Positions 1 to 8,949 of a stretch of 64,000 nt of DNA are shown piece after piece. This DNA is from Microbacterium radiodurans (GTDB lineage Bacteria; Actinomycetota; Actinomycetes; Actinomycetales; Microbacteriaceae). The DNA is taken from positions 1,116,001 through 1,180,000 of the forward strand of contig NZ_VYRZ01000001.1 of NCBI RefSeq assembly GCF_008710705.1. The letters run 5' to 3'. The notes beneath the pieces are model-generated. The model was given only the letters and a program-made list of their open reading frames with translations. It was not told where the DNA came from and searched no databases. The translations under genes and the position numbers were made by a program. Numbering within the stretch: the stretch's first letter is position 1; each line of letters begins with the position of its first letter.

Positions 1-579
1 CTCGCCACGCTCTGCGCCTACGCCATCGCCCGCCTCGACTTCCGCGGCAAGCGGATCATCCTCGTCACGGCGCTCGCGGTGTCGGTCTTCCCGATCGTGT
101 CGATCGTCACGCCGCTGTTCAATCTCTGGCGCGTCATCGGGCTCTACGACACCTGGCTCGGGCTCATCATCCCGTACCTGTCTCTGACGCTCCCGATCGC
201 GATCTGGACACTCGCGGCGTTCTTCCGGCAGATCCCGTGGGAGCTCGAGCAGGCCGCGCAGGTCGACGGCGCGACGCCGTTCGAGGCCTTCCGCAAGACG
301 GTCGTCCCGCTGGCGGCGCCCGGCGTCTTCACGACCGCGATCATCGCCTTCTTCATCGCCTGGAACGACTTCGTCTACGGCATCTCGCTGACCTCGACGA
401 GTGCGGCGCGACCCGTGCCGGCGGCGCTGTCGTTCTTCACCGGCGCATCGCAGTTCGAGCAGCCGACCGGCGCCATCTCCGCGGCGGCCATCGTCGTGAC
501 GATCCCGATCGTGGTGGTCGTCGTCATCTTCCAGCGCCGGATCGTGTCCGGCCTGACACAGGGCGCGGTGAAGGGATGA
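1..579 (+). CDS. Carbohydrate ABC transporter permease (MalG/UgpE type), 5' end outside window
   Basis: The reading frame is open from base 1, so the true start lies upstream; 192 codons are visible. Several hydrophobic segments are seen. The cytoplasmic EAA loop ([19 protein letters not shown], then VVPLAAPG) is the contact site for the ATPase subunit and is diagnostic of this permease class. The last membrane span ends in a basic tail, [17 protein letters not shown]. It is followed 54 bp later by a matching ATPase gene on the same strand. The sugar cannot be told from this fragment. Confidence 0.93.
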   Translation, partial: LATLCAYAIARLDFRGKRIILVTALAVSVFPIVSIVTPLFNLWRVIGLYDTWLGLIIPYLSLTLPIAIWTLAAFFRQIPWELEQAAQVDGATPFEAFRKTVVPLAAPGVFTTAIIAFFIAWNDFVYGISLTSTSAARPVPAALSFFTGASQFEQPTGAISAAAIVVTIPIVVVVVIFQRRIVSGLTQGAVKG

Positions 580-633
580 TCCCCGGATGATCTCCGCCGC
601 TTCCGCCCGCAGCATCCGATCGAGAGGAACGTC

Positions 634-1896
634 ATGGCATCCATCACGCTGAAGAACATCGTGAAGACCTACGACGACGGCTTCACCGCTGTGAAGGGGA
701 TCGACCTCGACATCGCGGATGGGGAGTTCGTGATCCTCGTGGGGCCGTCGGGATGCGGCAAGTCGACGCTTCTGCGCATGATCGTGGGTCTCGAGGACAT
801 CTCGGACGGCGAGCTGCTCATCGACGGCGACGTCGTGAACGATAAGGCGCCGAAGGATCGCGATCTGGCGATGGTCTTCCAGAACTACGCGCTGTATCCG
901 CACCTGACGGTGTACGAGAACATCGCCTTCCCGATGCGGCTGAAGTCGAGCGACGTCCCCGACGACGAGATCGATGAGCGTGTGCGTCGTGCCTCCCGTC
1001 TGCTGGAGTTGGACGAGCACCTCGAGCGCAAGCCGGCGAACCTCTCGGGCGGCCAGCGGCAGCGGGTGGCGATGGGACGCGCGATCGTCCGCAACGCGCG
1101 GGCGTTCCTCTTCGACGAGCCGCTGTCGAACCTCGATGCGAAGCTGCGCGGTCAGATGCGCACCGAGATCGCGCGGCTGCAGCGATCGCTCGGGACGACG
1201 ACGGTCTACGTCACGCACGATCAGACCGAGGCGATGACCCTCGGCGACCGGGTCGCGGTGCTGCGACGCGGTGATCTGCAGCAGGTCGCGAGTCCGCGCG
1301 GGCTCTACGAACAGCCGGTGAACCTCTTCGTCGCGGGGTTCATCGGTTCGCCGCCGATGAACTTCCTGCACGGCACCGTCGAGGGCGACACGCTCAAGCT
1401 GCCGATGTTCGACGTGCCGCTCGACGACCGGCTGCGCGCCGCCATCGGCGACCGCGAGCTCGTGATCGTCGGAGTCCGTCCGGACGCGTTCGAGGATGCC
1501 GATTCCTCCGATCGTCCGATGGAAGGCGGCGTGCGCGCGGAGCTCGACATCGAGATGACCGAGTGGCTCGGGGAGGTTCTCTACGCCTACATCCCGTTCG
1601 AGGTGGAGGCGTCGGTGCGCGAGAAGCTCACCGAGCTCGACCGCGACCTGGACGGCGAGGGGCTCCGCACCGAGCTGGTCGTCGCCCTCGACTCGGTGAG
1701 TCGCATCCGTGCCGGGGACCCCGCGACGCTGTGGTTCTCGCCGGATTCGCTTCACGTGTTCGATCCCGAGAGCGGCGACAACCTGACTCGCGACCAGGCG
1801 CGGGCGGATCAGCTCGAAGATGAGGCTCGCGAGCAGCGCAAGCGTGCGCTCCAGCGCGCCAAGGAGCGCGAAGAGCAGAACGCGCCGGCGGCCTGA
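634..1896 (+). CDS. Sugar ABC transporter ATP-binding protein, MsmX/UgpC type
   Basis: The 420-residue protein has the full ABC ATPase set: Walker [10 protein letters not shown] (residues 37-45), Q-loop [10 protein letters not shown], signature LSGGQRQR, Walker [12 protein letters not shown] and H-loop THD. The C-terminal regulatory (TOBE-like) domain is typical of the MalK/UgpC branch, where one ATPase can serve several sugar importers. The start is supported by the purine-rich GAGAGGAA just upstream. A charged tail of about 35 residues, rich in Glu, Arg and Lys, goes beyond the usual family end. It probably energises the permease upstream. Confidence 0.93.
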   Translation: MASITLKNIVKTYDDGFTAVKGIDLDIADGEFVILVGPSGCGKSTLLRMIVGLEDISDGELLIDGDVVNDKAPKDRDLAMVFQNYALYPHLTVYENIAFPMRLKSSDVPDDEIDERVRRASRLLELDEHLERKPANLSGGQRQRVAMGRAIVRNARAFLFDEPLSNLDAKLRGQMRTEIARLQRSLGTTTVYVTHDQTEAMTLGDRVAVLRRGDLQQVASPRGLYEQPVNLFVAGFIGSPPMNFLHGTVEGDTLKLPMFDVPLDDRLRAAIGDRELVIVGVRPDAFEDADSSDRPMEGGVRAELDIEMTEWLGEVLYAYIPFEVEASVREKLTELDRDLDGEGLRTELVVALDSVSRIRAGDPATLWFSPDSLHVFDPESGDNLTRDQARADQLEDEAREQRKRALQRAKEREEQNAPAA

Positions 1897-1926
1897 GCGG
1901 TCGGCATTCGGTCTCCCGCCTTCCGA

Positions 1927-1932
1927 TATCGT
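1927..1932 (+). promoter_or_regulatory. -10 box TATCGT, leaderless type
   Basis: The hexamer ends exactly 6 nt before the ATG at 1939, so transcription is predicted to start at or next to the start codon. No Shine-Dalgarno sequence is present. Confidence 0.5.
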
Positions 1933-1938
1933 TCGTCG

Positions 1939-2928
1939 ATGGTGCGCGAGGAGGAGTGGGTCGCCGATCTTCTCGGCGCCGGATTCGAGCGTCGCCCACT
2001 GGCTCTCTCGTCGGATGGCGCTCCGGGATCGAGCGATGGTCCTCCGTGCGCCATGCTCGTGCGTTCGCTGCCGTCGGCGCCGACGCGGATCTGGGGGAGC
2101 CTGCGGAACGTCGATGTCCTGTACGTGCACGGCTGGTCGGACTACTTCTTCCAGAGTGGGCTCGCGGAGCTGTTCACGTCGCGTGGCGCCCGGTTCTTCG
2201 CGCTGGATCTGCGGCGCTATGGACGCAGTCTGCGCGCGGGCGAGCCGCCGGGGTACACGGCCTCGCTCGAGGTCTACGACGAGGAGATCGAGGCGGCTCT
2301 CGAGGTGATGGCGACGGCGGACACCGGGCGGCGTCTGGTGCTGCTCGGCCACAGCACCGGTGGTCTGACGTTGACGCTGTGGGCCGCACGGCATCCGGGC
2401 CGCGCTGCCGCCCTGGTGCTGAACAGTCCGTGGTTGGAGTTGCAGCTGGGTCCGCTGGGGCGTCAGGCGGTGGCGCCGTTGGTCGGTGCGCGGGCGCGCT
2501 GGGATCCGCTCGGTGCGCATCCCGTCGTGGACCTCGGCTACTACACGCGGGCGCAGCGGGAGATCGGCACGCTCCCGCAGGCTCCGGACGGGTGGCGGCC
2601 CGAGCGCGGCTTCCCGACGCATCCCGGGTGGCTGGCGGCCGTCATAGCCGGACATGCCCGGGTGGCGGCGGGCGTGGATGTCGGATGCCCCGCACTCGTG
2701 CTGTTGTCGAGCCGGTCGGTCTCGCCGCTGCGCTGGGACGACGCGATGACGGCGGCGGACTCGGTGCTCGTCGTCGACGACATCGCCCGCGCGGCGACGC
2801 GGATCGGTGAACTCGTGACGATCGCGCGGATCGATGATGCGATCCACGACGTCTTCCTCTCCCGCGAATCGGCGCGCCGCGTCGCGGAGGCTCACGTCGA
2901 GCACTTCCTCCACGCGGTCGTCCGCTGA
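1939..2928 (+). CDS. Alpha/beta hydrolase (serine hydrolase / lysophospholipase-like)
   Basis: The 329-residue protein has an oxyanion-type VLYVHGWSDY strand near residue 62 and a nucleophile elbow GHSTGG with Ser139. A late histidine in DAIHDVF is the probable catalytic base, and the fold is alpha/beta hydrolase throughout. There is no signal peptide, so it is probably cytoplasmic. It is monocistronic, with a leaderless-type -10 box directly ahead. The monoacylglycerol-lipase/lysophospholipase branch seems closest, but the substrate is unknown. Confidence 0.85.
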   Translation: MVREEEWVADLLGAGFERRPLALSSDGAPGSSDGPPCAMLVRSLPSAPTRIWGSLRNVDVLYVHGWSDYFFQSGLAELFTSRGARFFALDLRRYGRSLRAGEPPGYTASLEVYDEEIEAALEVMATADTGRRLVLLGHSTGGLTLTLWAARHPGRAAALVLNSPWLELQLGPLGRQAVAPLVGARARWDPLGAHPVVDLGYYTRAQREIGTLPQAPDGWRPERGFPTHPGWLAAVIAGHARVAAGVDVGCPALVLLSSRSVSPLRWDDAMTAADSVLVVDDIARAATRIGELVTIARIDDAIHDVFLSRESARRVAEAHVEHFLHAVVR

Positions 2929-2969
2929 GTGACGAGTCAGAACGCAGAGGTGGGTTGCTCTGGTCGCAA

Positions 2970-3010
2970 CTCGCCTTGCTCGCTTGCCCCGGGTGGGGTG
3001 GAGCGAGGTG
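2970..3010. terminator. Weak imperfect hairpin between convergent genes
   Basis: CTCGCT and CCCC face GGGG and AGCGAG across a GGGT centre. The stem is broken by bulges and has no T-run. It sits between the hydrolase and the convergent HNH gene and may act as a shared terminator. Confidence 0.3.
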
Positions 3011-3017
3011 GGCGGTG

Positions 3018-4394
3018 TCAGAACGGGGGCGGGGACTCGGGCGGTGGGGGTCGTTCGGCGACGAACTCGGGTGTGAAGCAGACCGAGGGGACGGGGATGT
3101 CTTCCCGGTAGACCCTCCCGGTGGGTGAGGTCCATTGGATGATGCCGGCGCCGAGTTGGAGGACGAGCCAGTCGGTGAACTGCTTCATCGAATGATGCCG
3201 CTGACACAGGTTGCACAAGTTCGACTCGCACGTCGGCCCGCCGAGGGCGTGGTCGATCGTGTGGTCCAGTTCGCACCGGACGGCGGGCAGGTGGCATCCG
3301 GGCCACCGGCAGTGCCGATCCCGCGCCTGCAGCATCCTCCGCAACGCGGCCGGTGGCCGGTACTGATCGACACGCGTCACCGTCTTGGTGGTCGCATCGA
3401 GGTAGACCCGGTCCCAGAGGGTGGCGTCTCCGGCGAGGGTGCGGGCGGTGTCCGCGTCGATCAGGCCGGCGCCGACGATCTCGGCCGCGCGGTCTTCCTT
3501 CCCGGAGAGGGTGTCGGCGGTCACGACGAGCTGCACTCGGGCGCGGATCGCGCCGAGCGAGGTCTTCCCGTCGACATCGTGCGTCAGGTCGATCGCGGGC
3601 CTGCCGGTCAGGCCGAGGTCGCAGAGGACGTCGGCTCGAACCTGCTGGCGGGTGCGCGTATCGGCCTCGTGCTCCTCGCCCGCCGCGCGAGCATCCACGG
3701 CCGCTTCCTTCGCGGCGTCGATCGTCGACACCGCCATCTGGTTGAGCCGATCGTCGATCGCCACCAGTAGCGTCGTCGCACCGCGGAGCGTCAGCTCCGA
3801 CATCCCGTCACCGAGATCCCGCAGGTACACACCCCGGTCCGCGACGGCCGCTTTGTGCCGTTCCGCGAAGGTCCGGGCGGTGAAGTGCTGCGCCAACGAC
3901 TCCAAAGCGCCATGAACCCGCGCCGGCACATCCCGCTCCGCCACCGCGATCGCAGCTTCCTGCCACTCGTCGTGGTTCTCCTCCGGGATGTTCCGCCCCA
4001 GCTTCACGATGTCGTCGACGTGACGCGACGTCAGCCGGCCCTCTTCCCACGCGGTGAGCACGAGCGGGTTCCCGTCGACGATCTCCAACGCCCGGCCGAT
4101 CTCGTTCTGCACCCGCCGGTCACCGCACCGCGCGATTGCGGCGAACTCCGCCGCGACGGCCCGCAGCTGCATGTCGGTCTCACGACCCAGCAGGCCGTTC
4201 CGGCGCGACATCGACAGGGCTTCGCGCCCCAGAGAGGCAAGGGTCCGCAGCTGCGCGATCTCGGCCGCATCCTTCGCCCGGATCACCGACTCGGCCAGCT
4301 CGAGCTCAGCGCGGATGCGCGCCCACGACTCCTCGTCGCTGCTCGATCGGTTCGTCCCCATGTTCACCATCATGGCAGGGGCGTCCGACATCAC
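3018..4394 (-). CDS. DUF222 / HNH endonuclease domain protein (13E12 type), copy 1
   Basis: The 458-codon protein has an N-terminal DUF222 helical domain and a C-terminal HNH nuclease core, CRWPGCHLPA then ELDHTIDHALGG then LCNLCQRHH, with paired cysteines for structural zinc. By eye it is about 90% identical to the protein at 12793-14142; the main differences are in the first 50 residues. The reading frame opens with GTG 4394, then ATG 4391, and further ATGs follow, so the start is uncertain. A LexA-type half-site GTTCGA lies just upstream. Family members are multicopy, proposed selfish or DNA-damage-associated nucleases; the actual function is not established. Confidence 0.88.
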   Translation of the reverse strand: MMSDAPAMMVNMGTNRSSSDEESWARIRAELELAESVIRAKDAAEIAQLRTLASLGREALSMSRRNGLLGRETDMQLRAVAAEFAAIARCGDRRVQNEIGRALEIVDGNPLVLTAWEEGRLTSRHVDDIVKLGRNIPEENHDEWQEAAIAVAERDVPARVHGALESLAQHFTARTFAERHKAAVADRGVYLRDLGDGMSELTLRGATTLLVAIDDRLNQMAVSTIDAAKEAAVDARAAGEEHEADTRTRQQVRADVLCDLGLTGRPAIDLTHDVDGKTSLGAIRARVQLVVTADTLSGKEDRAAEIVGAGLIDADTARTLAGDATLWDRVYLDATTKTVTRVDQYRPPAALRRMLQARDRHCRWPGCHLPAVRCELDHTIDHALGGPTCESNLCNLCQRHHSMKQFTDWLVLQLGAGIIQWTSPTGRVYREDIPVPSVCFTPEFVAERPPPPESPPPF

Positions 4395-4396
4395 TG

Positions 4397-4412
4397 TCGA
4401 ACATATCCACGA
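4397..4412 (-). promoter_or_regulatory. Degenerate LexA/SOS-like box upstream of HNH copy 1
   Basis: On the minus strand this reads TCGTGG-ATAT-GTTCGA. The right half and the spacer match the actinobacterial LexA consensus TCGAAC-N4-GTTCGA, but the left half has three mismatches. It lies 2 nt upstream of the first possible start. Confidence 0.35.
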
Positions 4413-4469
4413 CGGTGTCCACGCTGCCTCGCGGAAGCGATGTGGAGGAATCGCGACCGGCGCGAGCGC

Positions 4470-4958
4470 CTACCGGTAGTTGACGAACTGCAGGTCGACG
4501 TCCAGGTCAGCGGCCTTGAGCAGGCGCTGAACCTCCTGCAGGTCGTCGCGCGACTTCGACTGCACGCGCAGCTCGTCTCCCTGGATCTGCGACTTGACCG
4601 ACTTCGGCGCTTCGTCGCGGATCATCTTGCTGATCTTCTTCGCATCCTCGGACGAGATGCCTTCCTTCAGCGTCGAGACGATGCGGTACTCGCGCCCGGA
4701 CGCCGTCGGCTCGCCCGAGTCGAGGCTCTTGAGCGAGATGCCGCGCTTGATGATCTTGGTCTGGAAGACGTCGAGGACGGCTTTCGCCCGCTCCTCGGAG
4801 TTCGCCTTGATGAGGATGGACTCGCCGCTCCACTCGATCGAGGCGTCCGTGCCCTTGAAGTCGTAGCGCTGCTCGACCTCCTTGCGGGCCTGGTTGAGCG
4901 CGTTGTCCGCCTCCTGGCGATCGATCTTGCTGACGATGTCGAACGAGGAATCTGCCAT
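4470..4958 (-). CDS. yajQ: YajQ family nucleotide-binding protein
   Basis: The 162-residue protein has the usual YajQ length, opening with [18 protein letters not shown] and continuing with RYDFKG and the charged repeats KIIKRG and [18 protein letters not shown]. It is a two-domain ferredoxin-like fold. Family members bind c-di-GMP in some proteobacteria; in actinobacteria the role is unproven. The start ATG has a TAGACT -10 box ending 6 nt upstream and no Shine-Dalgarno. It lies 75 bp upstream of the HNH gene in the same direction but is probably a separate unit. Confidence 0.93.
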   Translation of the reverse strand: MADSSFDIVSKIDRQEADNALNQARKEVEQRYDFKGTDASIEWSGESILIKANSEERAKAVLDVFQTKIIKRGISLKSLDSGEPTASGREYRIVSTLKEGISSEDAKKISKMIRDEAPKSVKSQIQGDELRVQSKSRDDLQEVQRLLKAADLDVDLQFVNYR

Positions 4959-4964
4959 GCGCCG

Positions 4965-4970
4965 AGTCTA
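4965..4970 (-). promoter_or_regulatory. -10 box TAGACT, leaderless type, for yajQ
   Basis: On the minus strand the hexamer ends 6 nt before the ATG at 4958. Confidence 0.5.
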
Positions 4971-5011
4971 GCGACGCGTGCGAGCGGGACGATGGCGTCG
5001 GAATGCGGGGC

Positions 5012-5017
5012 TAGGCT
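5012..5017 (+). promoter_or_regulatory. -10 box TAGGCT, leaderless type
   Basis: The hexamer ends 6 nt before the ATG at 5024. It is divergent from the yajQ promoter, with about 40 bp between the two -10 boxes. Confidence 0.5.
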
Positions 5018-5023
5018 CGCGTC

Positions 5024-5344
5024 ATGACGGACATCGCGCCCCGACGACGCCGCCGTGCCCTCGGGTTCGGGATCGCCGCGACCGTCGTCGCAGCCCTCGG
5101 CATCCTGTCCGTCGGCCTCGTGATCCTGCTCGCCGTCACGATCGACGAGAACTTCGGGTGGTTCCTCATCGTCGTGATCCCCGGGGCCCTGCTGGCCGGA
5201 GCGATCGGCGGCATCCTGGGCATCGTCGGGCTGGTCTTCGCGCGCCGGGATCGCGGAGGCTACGCATGGCCCGCGGTGGGGCTCGTGCTCGGCGCCGGAC
5301 AGCTCCTCATCGGGACGGCGATCCTGGGCGGCCCGGTCGCCTGA
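5024..5344 (+). CDS. Small membrane protein, function unknown
   Basis: The 106-residue protein has a basic N-terminus (APRRRRRALGFG) and three hydrophobic spans: residues about 14-38, 45-72 and 80-104. The spacing resembles DUF4190-type actinobacterial membrane proteins, but no motif proves this. It is expressed from a leaderless-type promoter divergent to yajQ. No function can be assigned. Confidence 0.7.
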   Translation: MTDIAPRRRRRALGFGIAATVVAALGILSVGLVILLAVTIDENFGWFLIVVIPGALLAGAIGGILGIVGLVFARRDRGGYAWPAVGLVLGAGQLLIGTAILGGPVA

Positions 5345-5454
5345 CCTGACGGCCGATAGCAGATCCAGCGGTTGAGATCACGCTCCGCGAACAGCTCACC
5401 ACCCCCCTTACGCTCGATGCAGCGGGCGACGTGCGTCGGCAGGGGGCAGGGATC

Positions 5455-6660
5455 GTGAACGACGTTCCGGAATCGAATCCGACGGCGCCGGCCGCGTGGC
5501 ATCCGGATCCGTCCGGCGCGCGGCAGCTGCGGTACTGGGACGGCCTGCGGTGGACGGACCACGTCGCCCCGTACCCGTCGACGCAACCTGCGAATGCGGC
5601 GGCCACCACAGCTGAACCCGACTCCGCGCCGGCCGCGACAGCGCACCCCCAGCCGGGCGGCACCGCGCAACCGCAGGATCTGCCGCGCCGGGAGCAGCCG
5701 CACCGGACGCAGCCCGGGCAGAAGGTCATGACCCGGATGACGTGGGGCGTGCTCGCGGTGACCGCGCTCGTGGTCGTGGGGACGGTCGGGACCGTCGGCT
5801 GGACGATCGGGTCGGCGAACGCCGCGGCCGTGTCCGAGGCGCCCGACGTGCTCGACGCGTTCCTCGCCGCCGCCACCGCGGACGATCCCGGGTGGACGGA
5901 GTACGCCTCACCCGGCTACGTCGCGGTCTCGGGGTCGGCGACACCGCTCTTCGGCGATGCTGATGCCGCGGAGGAGCTCGGGCTCTCGGTGTCGTACGAG
6001 ACCCGCGACATCCTCTACGGCGTGCGCGGGACGGCCGGAAACGCGTCGCCGGCCGGGGCGGACTCCGCGCGCGCCCTCGTGGACCTGACTTACGAGTTCG
6101 CGGCGGACGAGACGGTCCACACCGCGACCTCGACGCGGGCGATCTGGCTGACCCGTCCGTACTACTACGGCGAGGACGCGCCGTCGGGCGTTCGCGACGG
6201 TGAGACGCCCACCGCGATCGGTCCGTGGCGCGTGACCGGAGCGGCGCCGCCGCCGACCTACGAGGAGGAGATCGCCGAGACCACGACGTTCGCCCCCGCC
6301 GCCATCGATCAGGCGTGCTACTCGTCCGAGATCGTCCTGTCGCAGATGTCCGAGATCGCCCGGCGTCAGGGAGCGCTCGCGCCGGTCTGTCTGAGTGGCG
6401 GGGCATCGACCATGTTCGGCGACGATATCGACATCGACACTCTCGCGGCGTCCTTCCCGGTCATCACGAGCGAGACGCCGCTGACCGACCTCATGGGGTG
6501 GGCCGACGACCCGAACATGCCCTCCGCGATCGAGCAGTACCGCCTCACCGCCGGCGAGGTCGATTACGTCTTCGTGCTCGCGTCGACCGCCGTCGGCGGA
6601 GCAATCACCTCCGATTCCGAACGCCGCATCATCCTGATCGAGAAGGCCGAGACCCGATGA
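5455..6660 (+). CDS. DUF2510 domain membrane protein
   Basis: GTG at 5455 is chosen because AGGGGG lies 8 nt ahead and the DUF2510 domain begins soon after (AAWHPDPSGARQLRYWDGLRWTDH split over residues about 10-34). An in-frame GTG at 5431 would add eight residues. A Pro/Ala/Gln-rich linker follows, then one membrane span (about residues 93-115), then an exported domain of about 270 residues with a few cysteines. DUF2510 is common at the N-termini of actinobacterial envelope proteins. The last base pairs overlap the start of the protease gene (ATGA), so the two are translationally coupled and probably act together. Confidence 0.8.
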   Translation: MNDVPESNPTAPAAWHPDPSGARQLRYWDGLRWTDHVAPYPSTQPANAAATTAEPDSAPAATAHPQPGGTAQPQDLPRREQPHRTQPGQKVMTRMTWGVLAVTALVVVGTVGTVGWTIGSANAAAVSEAPDVLDAFLAAATADDPGWTEYASPGYVAVSGSATPLFGDADAAEELGLSVSYETRDILYGVRGTAGNASPAGADSARALVDLTYEFAADETVHTATSTRAIWLTRPYYYGEDAPSGVRDGETPTAIGPWRVTGAAPPPTYEEEIAETTTFAPAAIDQACYSSEIVLSQMSEIARRQGALAPVCLSGGASTMFGDDIDIDTLAASFPVITSETPLTDLMGWADDPNMPSAIEQYRLTAGEVDYVFVLASTAVGGAITSDSERRIILIEKAETR

Positions 6661-8042
6661 CCGACACGACGGATGCAGCGATCGAGACCGCCCCGGGGCG
6701 CACGCCGAAGAACCGCGCGGCACGAGCCGTCCAGATCGCCATCGCCGCGATCGGGGCGAGCATCCTGGCAGTCACCGTCGCCTACGGGGCCGTCTTCTGG
6801 CCGCGCACGCCGGTCGACGGCCCGGCCGGAGACGTCCCGATCGGCTGGGCGCCGTGGGCGGCGAACCTCCGCTCGTCGCCGGCCGATGTGACGTTCGCGC
6901 AGATGAACGCGGCCATGCGCGAGAAGGACCGCGACAAGTTCCTCGCCCAGGCGACCGGGCAGGCCGCCGAACAGCTCGCGCTCTGGTGGGACAACTCGAT
7001 GGCCATGGGATGGAACGTCGCGGCCATCGCCCCCACGGATCTCGATCTCGACGAGAACGGCAACGCCGAGGTCGTCCTCGGAGCGCAGTACGTCTTCGCA
7101 GCGCACCCGGAGCGGGGGAGCGGCGACCGCGACGCCGGCCTCCAGCTCATCCAGGGCTTCACCTACACCGTGACCTTCGAGCCCGGCAGCGATCGCGGGC
7201 GTTCGTTCGACCAGTACGAGCAGACCGACGAGCCCGAAGCCGCGACGATCCTGTCGGTGGTGCCCACCTACGAGCCCAACCCATGGGACGAGGGGTCGAT
7301 CCACGTCGCGATGCGCGACCACGTCGTGCTCATCGGCATGAGCGACGAGGCGGATCTGGTCGAGCGGAACGCCGACGTGGCCGAGCAGTCGGCCGTGATC
7401 GCCCTCGACGCGATCCGCGCCCTCGGCGGTGAACCGACGCAGGACGGCTTCGTCTCGGCCATCACCGACGATCCCGAGCGCTTCTCGCGTTGGCAGTACG
7501 GCCAGGGCACCCCGTGGGACATGGATGTGGCCGGTTACGCGCGGCCGGCGCTGCGGCCGAATCTGCCGGAGCGTTTCATCGATCCGCAGATCGCGACCGG
7601 CACCGACACGTCGGGCACGCTCGTCGTCATGGGGCCGCTCAGCGCCGACAGCCGCGAGAGCACCTTCGTGCACGAGTTCGCTCATGCTCTCCACAACACG
7701 GCCGCCCCGGGGTCGTTCGTCGCGCCGCCCGCCGCTGTGATGGAGGGGTTCGCCCGCTACGTGCAGTGGGAGTCGGGTGTCGCCGACCGGGGCTATCTGC
7801 GCCAGGAGGTCAAGGACGCCGTCGCGGCGGGCGGCACGGGTGCGTTCTCGGACGAGTTGCTCCGCAGCCAGGATGCCGGGATCGCCTACGACGCCGCCGG
7901 GTCGTACTACGCCTACGCCGCGTCGACGGGCACCTCCGTCTGGCGATTGGCCATCGACGCCGTCATCGGCGGCGGATTCGGCGTCGACAGCGATGACGTC
8001 GTCGTGTCCGAGTGGCAGGCGTGGGTGGCGGCTCAGGGTTGA
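6657..8042 (+). CDS. Membrane-anchored extracellular zinc metalloprotease-like protein (HExxH)
   Basis: ATG 6657 overlaps the upstream stop, giving 461 residues. A basic N-terminus is followed by one membrane span (residues about 22-45), so the rest is outside. The sequence FVHEFAHAL places the zinc motif HEFAH at residues 339-343, and a Glu in VMEGFARY about 24 residues later is the likely third ligand, as in gluzincins. The N-terminal 300 residues match no family I recognise. Coupling to the DUF2510 gene suggests a two-part envelope module. Catalysis is inferred from the motif only. Confidence 0.75.
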   Translation: MTDTTDAAIETAPGRTPKNRAARAVQIAIAAIGASILAVTVAYGAVFWPRTPVDGPAGDVPIGWAPWAANLRSSPADVTFAQMNAAMREKDRDKFLAQATGQAAEQLALWWDNSMAMGWNVAAIAPTDLDLDENGNAEVVLGAQYVFAAHPERGSGDRDAGLQLIQGFTYTVTFEPGSDRGRSFDQYEQTDEPEAATILSVVPTYEPNPWDEGSIHVAMRDHVVLIGMSDEADLVERNADVAEQSAVIALDAIRALGGEPTQDGFVSAITDDPERFSRWQYGQGTPWDMDVAGYARPALRPNLPERFIDPQIATGTDTSGTLVVMGPLSADSRESTFVHEFAHALHNTAAPGSFVAPPAAVMEGFARYVQWESGVADRGYLRQEVKDAVAAGGTGAFSDELLRSQDAGIAYDAAGSYYAYAASTGTSVWRLAIDAVIGGGFGVDSDDVVVSEWQAWVAAQG

Positions 8043-8114
8043 GCCCGGTCGGCGCGTCAGGCGAACCTCGCGTCGGGCGCCCCGGCATCCGGCCCTCGTT
8101 CCGGATCGGCTTCG

Positions 8115-8120
8115 TAGAAT
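8115..8120 (+). promoter_or_regulatory. -10 box TAGAAT, leaderless type
   Basis: The hexamer is a near-consensus -10 ending 7 nt before the GTG at 8128, with no Shine-Dalgarno. Confidence 0.55.
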
Positions 8121-8127
8121 TGACGCC

Positions 8128-8619
8128 GTGCAAGCTCTGACCGAAGAAGAAGTGCGCGCGTCGTTCGTCAACGCGAGCGCCGATGACCGTCGGATCGCGG
8201 CCCTGCCCATCGATTTCATCCTGCTCGACTGGGATCACCTGGACTTCCTCGCCTGGCGCGACCCGGATTCACGCGGACGGGCCTACGTCATCACGCAGCA
8301 CGAGGACGGGCCTGTCGGCATCGTGCTCCGGGCCGCGGAGGGCAGTTCGCGTGCCCGGTCGGCGCTGTGCAACCTCTGCCACACGATGCAGCCGGGCAAT
8401 CAGGTCTCGCTTTTCAGCGCGCGCAAGGCGGGGCGGGCGGGCGAAGCCGGCGACACCGTCGGCACGTACATCTGCGCCGACCTCGGCTGCCACGACAACG
8501 TCCGCATCGCGCCGCCGCTCGCGCCGAGCGAGGTCCGCGCGAGCGTCGACCGCCGTATCGACGGCACCCGCGACCGTACCGAGGCCTTCGTCGCGCGCGT
8601 GATCGCCGAGGCGCTGTAA
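8128..8619 (+). CDS. FBP-domain protein with treble-clef zinc finger (FusB/EF-G-binding type)
   Basis: The 163-residue protein starts at GTG 8128, immediately after a TAGAAT box. The C-terminal part carries CNLCH and, about 38 residues later, CADLGC, the four cysteines of the zinc finger found in FusB-like elongation-factor-G-binding proteins. In that family the finger contacts EF-G and helps release it from stalled ribosomes; fusidic acid resistance follows in staphylococci. In actinobacteria the role is inferred only. It sits just upstream of tRNA-Tyr on the same strand. Confidence 0.8.
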   Translation: MQALTEEEVRASFVNASADDRRIAALPIDFILLDWDHLDFLAWRDPDSRGRAYVITQHEDGPVGIVLRAAEGSSRARSALCNLCHTMQPGNQVSLFSARKAGRAGEAGDTVGTYICADLGCHDNVRIAPPLAPSEVRASVDRRIDGTRDRTEAFVARVIAEAL

Positions 8620-8736
8620 CCGATGGATGCCGCTCCCCGGCGCCCACGCCGGGGGTGGTTCGTGGCACCCCGTCGCGCGGGGTAATATGGGTTCTCGCGC
8701 CTCCGGTCGACTGAAAAAGCCGGGCGGGTGCGCACT

Positions 8737-8818
8737 GGCGAGTTACCCAAGCGGCCAAAGGGATCTGACTGTAAATCAGACTGCATTGCATTCGGGGGTT
8801 CGAATCCCTCACTCGCCA
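8737..8818 (+). tRNA. tRNA-Tyr (GTA)
   Basis: The acceptor arms GGCGAGT and ACTCGCC (8811-8817) pair perfectly. The anticodon stem TCTGA/TCAGA holds the loop CTGTAAA with GTA at 8771-8773. A long variable arm makes it a class II tRNA, as expected for bacterial tyrosine. The T-arm GGGGGTTCGAATCCCTC is intact. The 3' CCA is not encoded. Confidence 0.97.
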
Positions 8819-8823
8819 CGATA

Positions 8824-8849
8824 CGAAAGCCCCCGCACGGGGGCTTTCG
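8824..8849 (+). terminator. Terminator hairpin after tRNA-Tyr
   Basis: CGAAAGCCCCCG faces CGGGGGCTTTCG across a 2-nt centre, a perfect 12-bp palindrome 5 bp after the tRNA. The T-run is short. Confidence 0.8.
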
Positions 8850-8949
8850 TCGTTCATCGGGTGCTGCGGGGCCCGGTGGGGATAGTCCATCGACCCGTTC
8901 GGGCGGTCGTGCCAGGATGAGGAGGGTCCCAGCGGAAGGAACCCGGCCC

